A DNA stretch of 64,000 nt, taken from assembly GCA_963678675.1 (NCBI GenBank), contig OY783200.1, positions 8,568,501-8,632,500 on the forward strand, in the 5' to 3' direction. Positions 53,601 to 64,000 of the stretch are shown one piece after another. The notes beneath the pieces are model-generated. The model was not told the DNA's origin. It worked only from the letters and a program-made list of their open reading frames with translations, and made no database searches. Made by a program: the position numbers and the translations under genes. The stretch comes from Xiphydria camelus (taxonomy: Eukaryota > Arthropoda > Insecta > Hymenoptera > Xiphydriidae). Position 1 is the stretch's first letter. The number at the start of each line of letters is the position of its first letter.

Positions 53601-56600
53601 CGCCGGTCGCGAGGAAGGCGCCGAACTTCGCGGAGATTCACCAGAGGAAATTCGCCCGGATGGAATCGCTGGTCGACGCCAAGAAGCGACTGGAGGAGCG
53701 GCATCTCGCGCTGAACCGGGCGGCTGCTTCCAACACGCCGACCACGACGAAGGGTACTTGCTTGTTTACTTCAATTTTGCGAATAATTTTGACGTGGTCT
53801 TCATCGTTTTCGCTGACTTCCAGCCACGCCTTCGAAGATGCCGCTGCGAAACGTCCTCCCCGACAAGGTGGCGCCAATTGATACAGTGAACGGGGTCTTC
53901 AACAGATTCGGCTTCAAGCTGAGGAAGCACGAGGCGCTCCAAGTCGCGACGAAGAAGCCGCAAACGAAGACGAGGTATGCGTTCCCGCTCTGGCAGATTT
54001 CGGCTTAAGGGGCTATAAAAACAAGCACCTGGAACTTGTTAGGAAAATAGGGTGGACTAAGACTGCTTGTTTTTGATGTAAACATTTTTTTTTTTCAGGG
54101 AAAAAGCATTACACTGCCCTTTTAATTCGAAATGTATCTGCAAAATATTAAAATTTGAGTCAAACACATTTTCACAATCCTTGTGGCTTATTTTATCATC
54201 AACAATACTAAAGTTGTTTATAGAAGGTCTAACTAATAGCAGTACGCTACAGGAACTTAACACGATGATAAAGTAAGCCATAATGATTGTGAAGACGTGT
54301 TTAATTCAAATTTTAATATTTTGCAGATACGACAGTTGGATTTAACAGGGCAGAGAGTATACACATTTTAAACTATATACTTTTATCTAACAGTTTTTCA
54401 AGTTTCATTAAAAAATAAGTCAAATTAAGGATATGACAGTCACGTACGTAAGGCGGTCTTGTTTAAAGCAGTTTTCGCGGTGCTCCGAATATCTTCATTG
54501 GTATTCATCTGAAACGAAAAACGAAAATGTTGTTCTCAACTAGATAAAAAAAGCGCTTCGCACCTCGCCTTGTAGTACGATACTTGGGAAGCGTGGATTA
54601 TTAATTCTAAGATAGATTTTCTATCCTAAACGTGTCCTTTGGACGATTTAATCTCTAAAATTAAAAAAATTATATTTTGATCAAAAATTCGAAAAAAAAC
54701 CATCATCCTTAACTTCTGAACGGCTGGTGCGATTTCGACAATTTTTATATCAGGATGTTTCGTTTTTCTTTCTCTACAAGTTTGCTAAATTTCGATGAAA
54801 TTGAAACACGCAATCAAAAAACTTGTTGATCACTTCAAAACTGCTGAACCGATAGGGTTCAGTCGCAATACCGAACAATACTAGAAACCCCACATATTTC
54901 TACAAAATTTGGTAAATATCGATAAAAGCGTGTAAAAAAAAGGGGGGTACAAAATTTGCATGAAAATTTCGAAGTTTTTGAACAAATTCTCTAAAACAAC
55001 TGCATGAAATTTGACCAAATTGTTGGTACACTTTCGATTAAGTACCGCTAATTTTCCGTCAAAATTTCATCAAAATCGGATGAATTGTTCTTGAGTTATT
55101 AGCCAAAAACTGCGAATTTGGGAGATTTTTCATTCTGTGATAACTTCAGAACGGATGAACCAACTTCAATGAAAATTGAAACGTACGTTCTTTCCCCATA
55201 GAGCTCTACGAAACAAAAATTAGATAGTTGAGATCCGTTCATTAGTTTAAGAAATATATCCATTTTAATACATTTTGATAACGGACGGATGGACGAACAG
55301 ATAGATAGAAATAAGTAGTGTCTAGAGGACACTAAAACTAGCCTTTGACGTAGCCGATTTTAATAATATTGATTTCTTACATAATGGCGATAATTTTAAT
55401 ATAGATGTGTGATTTTGATTACATAAATCGTTCGTTTGTAATGTATAAGAAATGAACTATGACGTGTATTATAAAAATCCTATGACGAGGACTAGACAAT
55501 TCTATCGAGAATGTCTGCAAAATTTCAGCAGAATCGGTCCATTAGTTACTGAGATATATGGGGCACCGTTTTCAACAAGAGCACCTTACGTACACAACTG
55601 TCACATCCTCAATTTGACTTATTTTTAAAAGAAACTTACAAAACTGTTAGATAAAAGTATATAATTTAAGATGTGTATAATGATTTTTTCCTAAAAGAAT
55701 ATTTCTTCTAAAAACAAATAGTCATAATTTACCCCCCTTTTCCTTATTTTAGATGTATATAGTCTTTTAAGGATCCTGTCCTAATTGCTGAAGCCGCCAC
55801 GTTCCAAATATAATATAATATACTCTTACATGCAGAGTCTATCTAGATAATGAATATTAGTGGTGTTATTGAGAACTTAGATCTATTGCCATTTTCAAAA
55901 TTAACAGGATTTCACTGAAGAACTATAGTGTTTCCCATAAAGGAGACCATCAAATTGAAGGGTTTCTTTCAAAAACAACACTTGTCAAAAACGCCAATCC
56001 CTGTAATATTGGTAATAATGCCTAACTTTTTCGTTGTATCTAGCCGTGTAGTGGTGCCTACTCTTTCATTGTATTATAACGAAAGAGTAGGCACCACTAT
56101 ACGGCTAGATACAACGAAAGAGTAGGCATTATTAGCAATACTATAAGGACTGACGTTTTTGATAAGTGTTGTTTTTGAAAGAAACCCTTCAATTGTTATA
56201 CATGGTCTCCGTTTTTCTTTGTAAACTGTTGTAGTCCAGCAATTAATGGTTCGTTCCTTTTGGGGAGTGCCTGGGACTTTTTGCGAATTTATGTTTTAAT
56301 TAAAAAAACATTTATTAACGAAACTAAGAGCATGTGTGTAATAATTTGAAGGTTTCCTTTATCGGAGAAACGATGATTCATTAGCGAAATATTCTTTATT
56401 TCAAAATGAGAATGGGTCTAAAATTTATGAGAAAGCATGGCGGCTTCCTGTAAGAAATAATTGCTAGTGTCAAGAACATGTGTCTTGAATCAAGAATACA
56501 GGCTTCAGAGTGTATCTCCTATTTCCCTATTTTTTAAGTTTACCCTTTTTTACCCTGAAACTCGCGATTTTCCCCTGTAATTCGATATTTTTCCTCTAAA

Positions 56601-58275
56601 GTTACATATATATTATAAAGCTTCTTAGTTGAGTTTGTTTTTTCATCGTTTCGAATTACGTAAAAAGAGTGAAAATTGTCTTTTTTTGGCTGAAATAATA
56701 GTAGAATCCATACTTTAACTAACTGCATCAATATTTCGTTTCAAATACAAATAATAATCTTCAAGAATTAATGTTATCAGAAACTAGATTTGACAAATGG
56801 TTCTATTTCCTTAGGGGGGAAACCTCACGTGGAAGACCTATAAATTCATTCACTTTCGGGAGTCTATCCTGAAGAATTTATTAAATTAATCTTTTAAAAA
56901 CTGAGTATATTTTATTACGTATTTAAAGTACTAAGAAACGTCCCATTATACGAAACCTTATAATATTAGAGTTATAAAGACTTATATCCTATCATGCCGT
57001 GCCTCACACCGTCAAATGTAGGGTCTGCTGCTTTCACCAAAAATAAAAAATTCAAATGGAAATTTTAACTTAGAAGTATACGCTCAGCATGAATGATTTT
57101 TTAAGTTACAAATGCAAAATTGAAAAAATAGTGAACTTCAAAGTAATTTCGTTTTTTTTCCAACAAATAATGCTAAAATACAATCGTTTGTTGCTAAAAT
57201 ATTTATATAATTGAAGGTTCATGCTATGAAAAAGATGTTAAAATACCAGGTGATTCTTTAATATTGCGACAAACTTCAAGGATGGGATCCTTGGATGAAA
57301 ATAAGAAAAAAAGTTCTTATAAACATGGGTCCGGAAACGCTGAGTTTGGGAGAAACAGGGTGTTCATTTTTATACAAATTTTCTATGCTCATAAAGGGAA
57401 GTATATTTTTGCAGAGCTTCTATTTTATTTATTTTTGGTAATAGGGTCTTCTTAGGAGTATTAAATATCGTTTCAGAAGAAGGGATGCGTCATTGCGTTT
57501 TAAATATTTTTTTGTTGATAAGGCATTTAAAAATGCAATTCCGAAACTCAGCGTTTCCGGACCCATGTTCATAGGAACTTTTTTTCTTATTTTCATCCAA
57601 GGAACCCATCCTTGAAGTTTATCGCAATATTAAAGAATCACCCGATATATGTATACGTAAGAAGTTCGTCGATTTTTCGAACTACATTCTAGTCCGCTCA
57701 AAAAATTTAATTTCAAGAAACGTCTTTATAACTAATGTATAAGCTTTCGTACAACGGGACAAAAGTTTTTTAGTACTTTAAATATATGTAATAAAGTATA
57801 CTCGAAGTTTTCAAGAGATTAATTTAATATCCTTAAGGGGGGGGGGGGGGGGGGAGGATGGGCTCGATAATAAATGAATGTATAGGATTTCCACACGAGG
57901 TTTCCCTGTTAAATCAGATTGCGTTGCTCAAATTAACTTCCACAACATAACACTTTAATTTTTAAGAAGCAAGAAAATACTTTATTCCTTTAATAAATAT
58001 TGATGTTTCATTGTATACCTTAACATTTGTGATTTTTAAACCACTGGGCGTTCCTAATTTCTAGATGCTCTTCGTTTTTAATCAAGCTTCTCCCTTATTT
58101 TGTCAAAATTTCCCCTATTTCGCCTAAAATGATGTAAATAGGGCCTATGAAACCTGAAGAGCAATAATCACTTTGCAGGGAGAAGCAGAAACAGGAGAGT
58201 CGCGCGATACTGAAAGGAGTCCGCACGAATCGGCGCTTCGAGCTACAGATGAAGACGCGCAATATAAATCTATGA
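50664..58275 (+). CDS. Ser/Pro/Lys-rich nuclear protein, possibly NuSAP-like
   Basis: Four exons join in phase: 50664-50688 (MVRKRKIS, donor G|GTGAGG), 51309-53753, 53824-53974 and 58179-58275, giving 905 aa. Nearly all is disordered and basic, with dozens of S/T-P-x-K/R sites (KTPRKSPMN, TPLRLSKTPRK), so a CDK substrate is likely. A KVRF motif (CKVRFASPP) followed by CTPVRGD resembles a PP1-docking RVxF site as in Ki-67 and Repo-Man. Near the C-terminus are NFAEIHQRKFARMESL and then NRFGFKLRK. The last exon ends ILKGVRTNRRFELQMK. The IHxxxFxxMES and NRRFELQMK elements recall insect NuSAP-type mitotic proteins, but I am not certain of the family. The 4.2-kb last intron holds several transposons. 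If the exon 3 donor were ignored, translation would stop at 54008. Confidence 0.75.
54110..55677. mobile_element. Inverted-repeat elements in the last intron
   Basis: 54110-54350 is a hairpin element (AATATTTTGCAGATA against TATCTGCAAAATATT). 54362-55675 is bounded by TA-CACATTTTAAACTATATAC and GTATATAATTTAAGATGTG-TA with arms of about 80 bp. Its CCTTTGGACGATTTAATC and ATCATCCTTAACTTCTGAAC regions recur at 61137-61400 in DPH5 intron 2. No transposase recognised. Confidence 0.65.
55938..56212. repeat. ~275-bp near-perfect palindrome
   Basis: AAGGAGACCATCAAATTGAA...AATTGTTATACATGGTCTCC are the outer ends. The arms of about 130 bp include GAAAGAGTAGGCACCACTA and complement with almost no loop. 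Transcribed through the intron it would form a long hairpin RNA. Confidence 0.75.
56814..57907. mobile_element. TIR element, second copy of the MCM8 intron 6 family
   Basis: GGGGAAACCTCACGTGGAAG and TTCCACACGAGGTTTCCC are the ends; TAAATTCATTCACTTTCGGG next to the left end matches 7297-8165. A further TIR element (57246-57652) is inserted in it. A run of about 18 G lies at 57837-57854. Confidence 0.7.
57246..57652. mobile_element. MITE with ~100-bp arms, nested
   Basis: CCAGGTGATTCTTTAATATT and AATATTAAAGAATCACCCG are the ends; ACGCTGAGTTT and AAACTCAGCGT flank the centre, with CATGGGTCCGGAAACG paired. Non-coding. Confidence 0.78.
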
Positions 58276-59442
58276 AGGAGGCGACGCACATCGCGCGGCG
58301 TCGCGGGAGCTATTTTTCTATAGTAGAGATAGGTCTTTATACGTGTACAGATCGCAAGGCATTTTACGTACAGTTCGATTCGTATTCTACGGTAGATTTA
58401 AGGTGCCGTTTTGGCGTGTTCTACTGAAAGAGAGAACCTCAAAGGTATCCGAGATACCTGATATACACGCATAATATTATTTTAACGGGTCGCGGAAGCC
58501 GCGTCCACGCGTCGAATTTATGTGCATTCGCCGATATTAATTATTCGGACGATATTTCATTTCTTTCTTTCCTCGTTATCGTTAACGTCGACGCGGACGA
58601 AGCCGCGAGCCGTTTGCTACCGGTGGACGTATTCTGGCTCGTTCGGTCGTCCGATTCGCACCTCGTCTAGCCGGAAGAAAGCTACCGAGGGCGACGCGCT
58701 CCCGAACGAAGTGGAGCAATTTTTGTTGATGCTGGGAGGCGGTGAATCGACGGTCGAAGGACGACGGATATTAATTGTAACATAGCTGTACGATATAAAT
58801 TTTGCTTCAATCTTTTTTCATTCATCTTCCTTTTAAATGTCCCAAAGAGTGGTGTATCGTGGGTTTTTTCTTTTCTTTTTAATTATTTTACCGCCGCGCG
58901 CACGCATTATTTTACTGCACGCGCATGTTCGCGCGAACCAGTCGTCGATGGGAGAGAAAACGGTCGGGATCAATATATGAGAGTACAAAAGCCGTCGGGA
59001 TTCGTGCATGCGATGTGCGCCGCAAACCGATCGCGAGATCTGCTTCTAAATGACAAACTCATCGCGCGATACTAAAGGAGCGTCTATTTTTGGTAACGTA
59101 ATTGTACCCCTATCGCGGTTCCGTTGCTGGTGACTACGTAGTTTTGTAACATTTCGTTAAGTTTGTAGGGGATGTGTGTAAAATATCTGATACGGCGAAA
59201 TCGAATAAATGGGAGGAATAACTGTTCGTCGGTCTGTGATCCTTGTGCGAATCGCTCCTACATTTTCCAATTTGACCCACGCGTCGTTTGAATTTCGCGC
59301 GCAGCGATAGCCGCTGATATGGCGTCGATTGCAGCAATGGCCGGCAATATGGCATCGCTCGCCGAGTGAAAAACGCGCGAGAAGAGTGACAGACTCTTCT
59401 TTTTCGCGAATTTCCTCACGAATTCGCCTCGAAAAAGAGAAC
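58276..59442. other. Intergenic region before DPH5
   Basis: 3'UTR of the preceding gene, then moderately GC-rich sequence. The open frame at 58522-58785 has no recognisable domain. No TATA box for DPH5 was found; its 5'UTR probably begins in 59290-59440. Confidence 0.4.
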
Positions 59443-61933
59443 ATGCTCTTCGTGATCGGGCTGGGTCTCGGCGACGCGAGAGATGTCACAGTGAAGGGGC
59501 TCGAGATCATCAAGAAATGCGACCGCGTGTACCTGGAAGCTTACACGTCAATTTTGACCGTCGGACCGCAAGCTCTGGTAAGCGAACCGAATTTTGACTT
59601 TTCTTCAGCAATATCTCTTCCTAGCTCGTGTGCACATGATCAAATTTCCCCTTCGAGCTTTTTGTCAACCTTCAGTAAGTCGAATGTACGAAATTGTCGA
59701 TAATGTCGATACATTATCAACGATTTTTATCTTTGTCCACCAATCAAAATGCTGGAAACTAGGTTAGAAATAGTAGTTTGTCGGCAACGTCGGTAAATTT
59801 AGTGGCAAGTTTGATCGTGCGAATTATCAAAAATGAAGACAAAAGGCGGTTTACTTCCATTGCGTAGTTGATTACTTCTCCGAGAGACGGCGCTGTACGA
59901 AGAAAGAAATCGACCGGTAAGAACCCGGCTTCTTTTCGCTACGTAGTTCGTCGCTTCTCCGAGAGATGGCGTCGCGCCAAGACGGCCGCATTCAAACTTC
60001 TCGCGCGGTTAAAAGCGCCGGTTTTCTTTAGAAGTTTTCGAACACCTGTTAAAATTTATTCCCGAATTCGACTTGCGGTTGCCGGATGAATCGATTTGAT
60101 CGCGAGTGCCACGCCCCCTTTTCTCAAAGACGATCCCGCGACATACGCGTCTCGTGCTGCCGCAGGAGGAGTTTTACGGCCGCGCGGTGATCGTGGCGGA
60201 TCGCGAGCTCGTGGAGAGCGGCGCCGAGGAGATCCTGCGGGACGCGGAGGAGCGCGATGTCGCGTTTCTGGTGGTGGGCGACCCGTTCGGTGCCACGACG
60301 CACACCGATCTCGTGCTGAGGGCGCGCGAGAAGGGCGTGGAGGTTCGCGTGGTTCACAATGCGTCCATCCTGAACGCCGTCGGATGCTGCGGGCTGCAGC
60401 TCTACTCCTTCGGCGAGACCGTCTCGATACCCTACTGGACCGAGAGCTGGAAGCCCGATAGCTTCTACGGGAGGATCGCCGCGAATCGGAAGCGCGGACT
60501 GCACACGCTGTGTTTGTTGGACATCAAGGTGAAGGAGCCGACGCTCGAGAGCATGACGCGGAAGAGGAGGGAGTACATGCCGCCGAGGTTCATGAGCGTC
60601 GCCGAGGCCGCGGATCAGCTGCTCCGGATCATCGATGAGAGGCCCGACGAGGAACGAGGTAACTTTGTCGGAGAAAAGTATACATTAGGATAGAAGAAAA
60701 AGCCGGTTGTATCATATCTTCGGCTGAATGTAAGAACTAGGTAACTCAAAATTCGGCTAATTTTAGTTGGCTGCGTTTTAACATAGTCGAAATAAAGCAG
60801 AACTTATTGCAAAAACTAAATAAATTCTGCTATATTTCGACTATGTTAAAACGTGGACAACTAAAAATAGCCGAATTTTGAGTTACCTAGTTCTTATATT
60901 CAGCCGACGATATGCGATTTTCGGGGTTAGCATGATCTACACGGATAACCCTGGGGGAGAAGAACTACGCGGATCTAAGCCGTTTCTATTTTTATTACTT
61001 TTAAAAAATATTTAACACTAACTACGATTTACTACATCAATTAAATTCTTAGTAAGTTGTAGTTTCTCATAATATATTTTCTACAACCAATTAAAACTTT
61101 CAAGTTTTTAAAAATATTCTAGATGTGAAAAGCAAGCGCTTTGCGCCTCGTTTTGTAGTATTCGGGGAGTGTGGGTTATTAATTTTAAGATAGATTATCT
61201 ATCCGAAACGTGTCCTTTGGATGATTTAATCTCTAAAATTAAAAAAATTATATTTTTATTAAAAATTCGAGAAAAACCATCATCCGTAACTGCTGAACGG
61301 CTGGTGCGACTTCGACAATTTTTATATCAGAATTTTTTGTTTTCCTTTCTCTATAAGTTTGCTAAATTTCGATGAAATTGAATCACGCAATCAAAAAATG
61401 TCAAAAAAATGGTAATATTAGAAAGCTTTGCTAATTTTGCTTAGATCTCGTTAGACCAATCTGTTACAAAATTTAGATCTAATTAGACCTAACTAGATAA
61501 AATTAGATCATATTAGACCTAAAATAATTTTTTCCATTATTGTTGTTTCATTGTAGGTATAGGTTATTTTATTCGCTCATCACAAATCAACATACCTCTC
61601 AGAGTTTAACATTGATCATTTCGCGTTCTTGAAAATCCTGAAAAAATTCTTGAAAATTGCTTGAATTTCATTGTTAATCCGTATTAGTCACCCTGAAACA
61701 CGCACCGAATGTAAATTCGCATTCGTATCGTTTCAGATCTCTCCGCGGACAGCCTCGCCGTGGGTCTGGCGAGAGTCGGAGCCGAGGATCAGAGGATCGT
61801 CGCTTGTACTTTGAGGAAAATGAAGGAAACCGACTTGGGTCCGCCTCTGCACTGCCTCGTCGTGCCGGCGAAGGTGCTGCATCCGGTGGAAGTCGAGTAC
61901 TTGCGGCAATACGCGACGAGCGAAGGACTTTAG
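59443..61933 (+). CDS. DPH5: Diphthine methyl ester synthase
   Basis: Three exons join in phase: 59443-59577, 60166-60658 and 61737-61933, giving 274 aa (human 285). DPH5 methylates the modified histidine of elongation factor 2 using S-adenosylmethionine, the second step of diphthamide synthesis in the cytosol. Diagnostic blocks are [91 protein letters not shown] and [13 protein letters not shown]. Donors CTG|GTAAGC and CGAG|GTAACT and acceptors CTGCCGCAG and GTTTCAG fit. The order of blocks matches the tetrapyrrole-methylase fold of the family with nothing missing. Intron 2 holds a palindromic MITE. Confidence 0.97.
60714..60914. mobile_element. Palindromic ~200-bp MITE in DPH5 intron 2
   Basis: CGGCTGAATGTAAGAACTAG and CTAGTTCTTATATTCAGCCG are the ends; arms of about 85 bp also pair TTTTAACATAGTCGAAATA with its complement. 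Non-coding. Confidence 0.8.
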
Positions 61934-62560
61934 CAGCGAAGAGACTTCCAAGCGATAGAAGGAGCAAATGTAAAGGATTGTACTCGGGGAGAGTTGCGCG
62001 CGGGTCCATCTCGCGTCGATCGATTAAAAGACCTTCAATCCCATTCGTGTTCCAGGTTACCGAAGACACCTTTCCCCGCGTCATTCCGATCGCCGCGTCG
62101 TCCGAGCTTCCGCGGATGCCTCCCGCCTCCTTCGATCGGTTCGTCTCGCTTTTATTCTCCACATGGCAGATCAGAGACGAACGCCGGCTCGCCCCGCGAT
62201 ATTAATAGAGCCGGTCGTCTTATTTTTATCGACGGCGACGAGAGGCGACTCACTCTCCACGTGCCGCCGATACGAAGCGGCAGGTTCTTCAACTTGCTTC
62301 CGTAGAATTTTCGCTTCTATCCGAATTCCTCTGCCTGCGCGGCGACGGGCGCGGTTGCGTGATACTCGAAAATGCCGTGGTGTCGATGGTTCCCGCGGCA
62401 AACAGCGACTCCCGAGGATGTTTATTCGTTCGAGTCGCTCGGAAATGCGGTGCATCGGGTCTGTTATTCTTGTTCGTGATCAAAGAGATGCGAAACGCGC
62501 GGCCGTGAATGTATCGGCCGCTATTCTTCGTGCAGGGTTGCTACAGACCGGGAAAGCTGG
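61934..62560. other. GC-rich 3' flank of DPH5
   Basis: About 600 bp of GC-rich sequence directly after the DPH5 stop, open in several frames on both strands (for example 62163-62579 + and 61674-62162 -) but without domains or splice logic I can support. It may be 3'UTR or the edge of a neighbouring gene. Confidence 0.4.
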
Positions 62561-64000
62561 GAGATGTCAGGGAATTTGATCCGTCGGGGAAATATCAGGG
62601 AATTTTGTATTTTTACTGGAAATTATAAATGAAAAATAAAGTTAATTTCTCTTTTCACCGTTGATATATTTCGCATTGGAGTTTGTGCTGCTGCCTCAGA
62701 TATCTTGAGTAGTAGCGCACGTGTGTCCCATCGGCTAAAATTAAGATCTCTATCATCAACTTTACTTTTTTAGCGTATAAATGTTTTTGGAACCTCGTAT
62801 TTTTCTCTGGTGAAAATGTGGTGTAAGAATTTCATAGATTTTGCCAAAACCGAGTATTAGAGTTTAGAACATTTTGACGGAAATTTTCATCTGCTTTGAA
62901 AATCTGCCATACTTTGATAATATCAATTCGATAATCTGTCAATATTTGACATAATTTGCATTATTTCATGAAACGAATTCCTTGCAATTGTTGAGAAATT
63001 ATATTAAAAATGTGTTTGAAAAAGTTTAACGGTATTTGACAATTTCTAATTAATTTCTTGTAAAATTAGATAGATTTTGTTAACAAATGTGTCGATTAAA
63101 ATCGCGAAAGACTGATAGAATTTGTCACATTCCTTGGCGGAAAAAAGCTATAACTAGCTACGGAAAATACTACGGCGAAAGCTACAACTTTTCATGCCGG
63201 TAACTACAACTTACTGCGAGAATTGAAACGCATCTTGTAGTTAGTTTTAATATTTGGCGTAGAAAGTTGCAGGGAAAATGTACAAATATCTATGCCGAAT
63301 CAAAAAAAAAATACAATGTTTGAAGTCAGCAATAACTGCTACTAGTTACAACTCTTTATAAGAATGGAATTAATTTTCGTAGCTAGTTGCAGTCTTAATT
63401 TTGTATTGGCATAGACAGTGGTAGCATTTTTTTCTCCGAACCCGGTGAAATGTAGAATGTGAAGTTGCAGAAATGCAGAGATGGTATTATAATCTCTGTT
63501 TCTTTTATTGGTTAAACATCTTTGGCTACAATTTTGTCTTTCAAATAACTAGAACACCAATTTGAGGTAACTAAAAAAGTGACAGTTTTTGTATAACACT
63601 TAACTCTAATATTTTATTTTGACTTTGACTTAAGGGGAGGTTCTCTTAGATTCGGACGAAACTAAAGCAAAGTTTGAGAATTTTTTGTGGGATAATGAAA
63701 AGGCATACGAACTTCCGGTTTTTATGATTTTAGTTGTTCATTATTCTAAAATGCTCGGAAATTTTTATTATGAGGAAATTCAATATGGCGGCTCCAAAAT
63801 GGCGCCGCCGTATTGAATTGCCTTTTCATCATAACTTCAAGCACAGGTCTTGATCTATTGATCCGATTAACCTCATTCAAAGTCTGCCCAAAAGGATATA
63901 CTTTTTTGTATGGCTTATACCTAGGCTGAGCATGAAAAATTGTTGATTCATCATTTTTAAGCGAGGTCCACGTAAAAAAAAGGGTGTGAAAATTTCACTT
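62561..64000. repeat. Transposon-derived right edge
   Basis: 62540-62790 repeats sequence at 4160-4380 (TCAGATA-CTTG-AGTAGTAGCGCACGTG landmarks). 62808-63130 is a CTGGTGAAAATGTGGTG element fragment. 63138 on starts TTGGCGGAAAAAAGCTA, the CCCTGGCGG family with CTACAACT-type interior. From about 63635 a further unidentified repeat begins. No gene seen. Confidence 0.55.

Larger units (their letters stand above)
56502..58157. mobile_element. CAGGCTTCA-family element split by another element
   Basis: Inverse orientation of the 11700 copy: ACAGGCTTCAGAGTGTATC at the left, CCTATTTCGCCTAAAATGATG and CCTATGAAACCTG at the right. The interior is taken up by the 56814-57907 element. It ends only about 20 bp before the last coding exon at 58179. 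Confidence 0.6.

Noticed and set aside
52301..53704. 467-codon Arg-rich open frame on the minus strand
   Set aside because: Shadow of the 905-aa gene in GC-rich DNA; composition (Arg/Leu/Val from antisense of Ser/Lys/Pro codons) is typical of a shadow.
61674..62579. Frames on both strands after DPH5
   Set aside because: Ser/Arg-rich, overlapping each other and the last DPH5 exon; no splice sites or domains that I could support.
1..64000. tRNA, rRNA and CRISPR features
   Set aside because: No convincing tRNA T-loop plus acceptor pairing, no rRNA core sequence and no regularly spaced short direct repeats were found by eye.

Overview
This is a eukaryotic, almost certainly insect, nuclear genome window. 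Compact GC-rich exons with standard GT-AG introns sit in AT-rich DNA packed with small inverted-repeat transposons, nested inside one another, plus one full-length Ty3/gypsy-type LTR retrotransposon. The gene content (MCM8, RTRAF, ZFAND2B, DPH5, a DMAC1-like gene) is ordinary animal housekeeping. The repeat style would suit a hymenopteran such as an ant, but that is a guess. Exons were joined by eye from splice signals, codon phase and remembered protein families; no alignment or transcript was available.

Layout. 1-2014: repeats, including a pogo-like MITE. 2015-9239 (+): MCM8 helicase, ten exons, 5' end off the window, introns full of nested transposons. 10269-25021 (-): a run of five small cysteine/proline-rich protein genes (A, B, C, E, D), not recognised by name, interleaved with MITEs; one + strand gene (G, 20222-21343) of unknown function starts divergently from gene C. 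25022-28744: nested transposons. 28745-29164 (+): DMAC1-like. 29536-34774 (+): TATA promoter, 5'UTR exon, 4.45-kb intron and the single coding exon of ZFAND2B. 34775-37180: repeats. 37181-41557 (-): RTRAF, four exons, with transposons in its large last intron. 41901-50208 (-): LTR retrotransposon with apparently identical 823-bp LTRs and a CTAC target duplication. 50664-58275 (+): a 905-aa Ser/Pro/Lys-rich, CDK-site-like nuclear protein, possibly NuSAP-like. 59443-61933 (+): DPH5 diphthine synthase. 61934-64000: DPH5 flank and repeats.

The housekeeping genes are functionally unrelated to one another. The most unusual content is the cysteine/proline-rich cluster. Members share modules: a six-cysteine module in B and C, a Lys-rich plus GGTIGI N-terminal module in D and E, and CPPPC-type tails in most of them. 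They look like tandem duplicates. Rapidly evolving structural proteins, for example of sperm or cuticle, are one possible role, but the sequence does not prove it. The other theme is transposons affecting genes: one MITE fills almost all of an intron and supplies its 3' splice site, and the LTR element landed about 450 bp upstream of a start codon.
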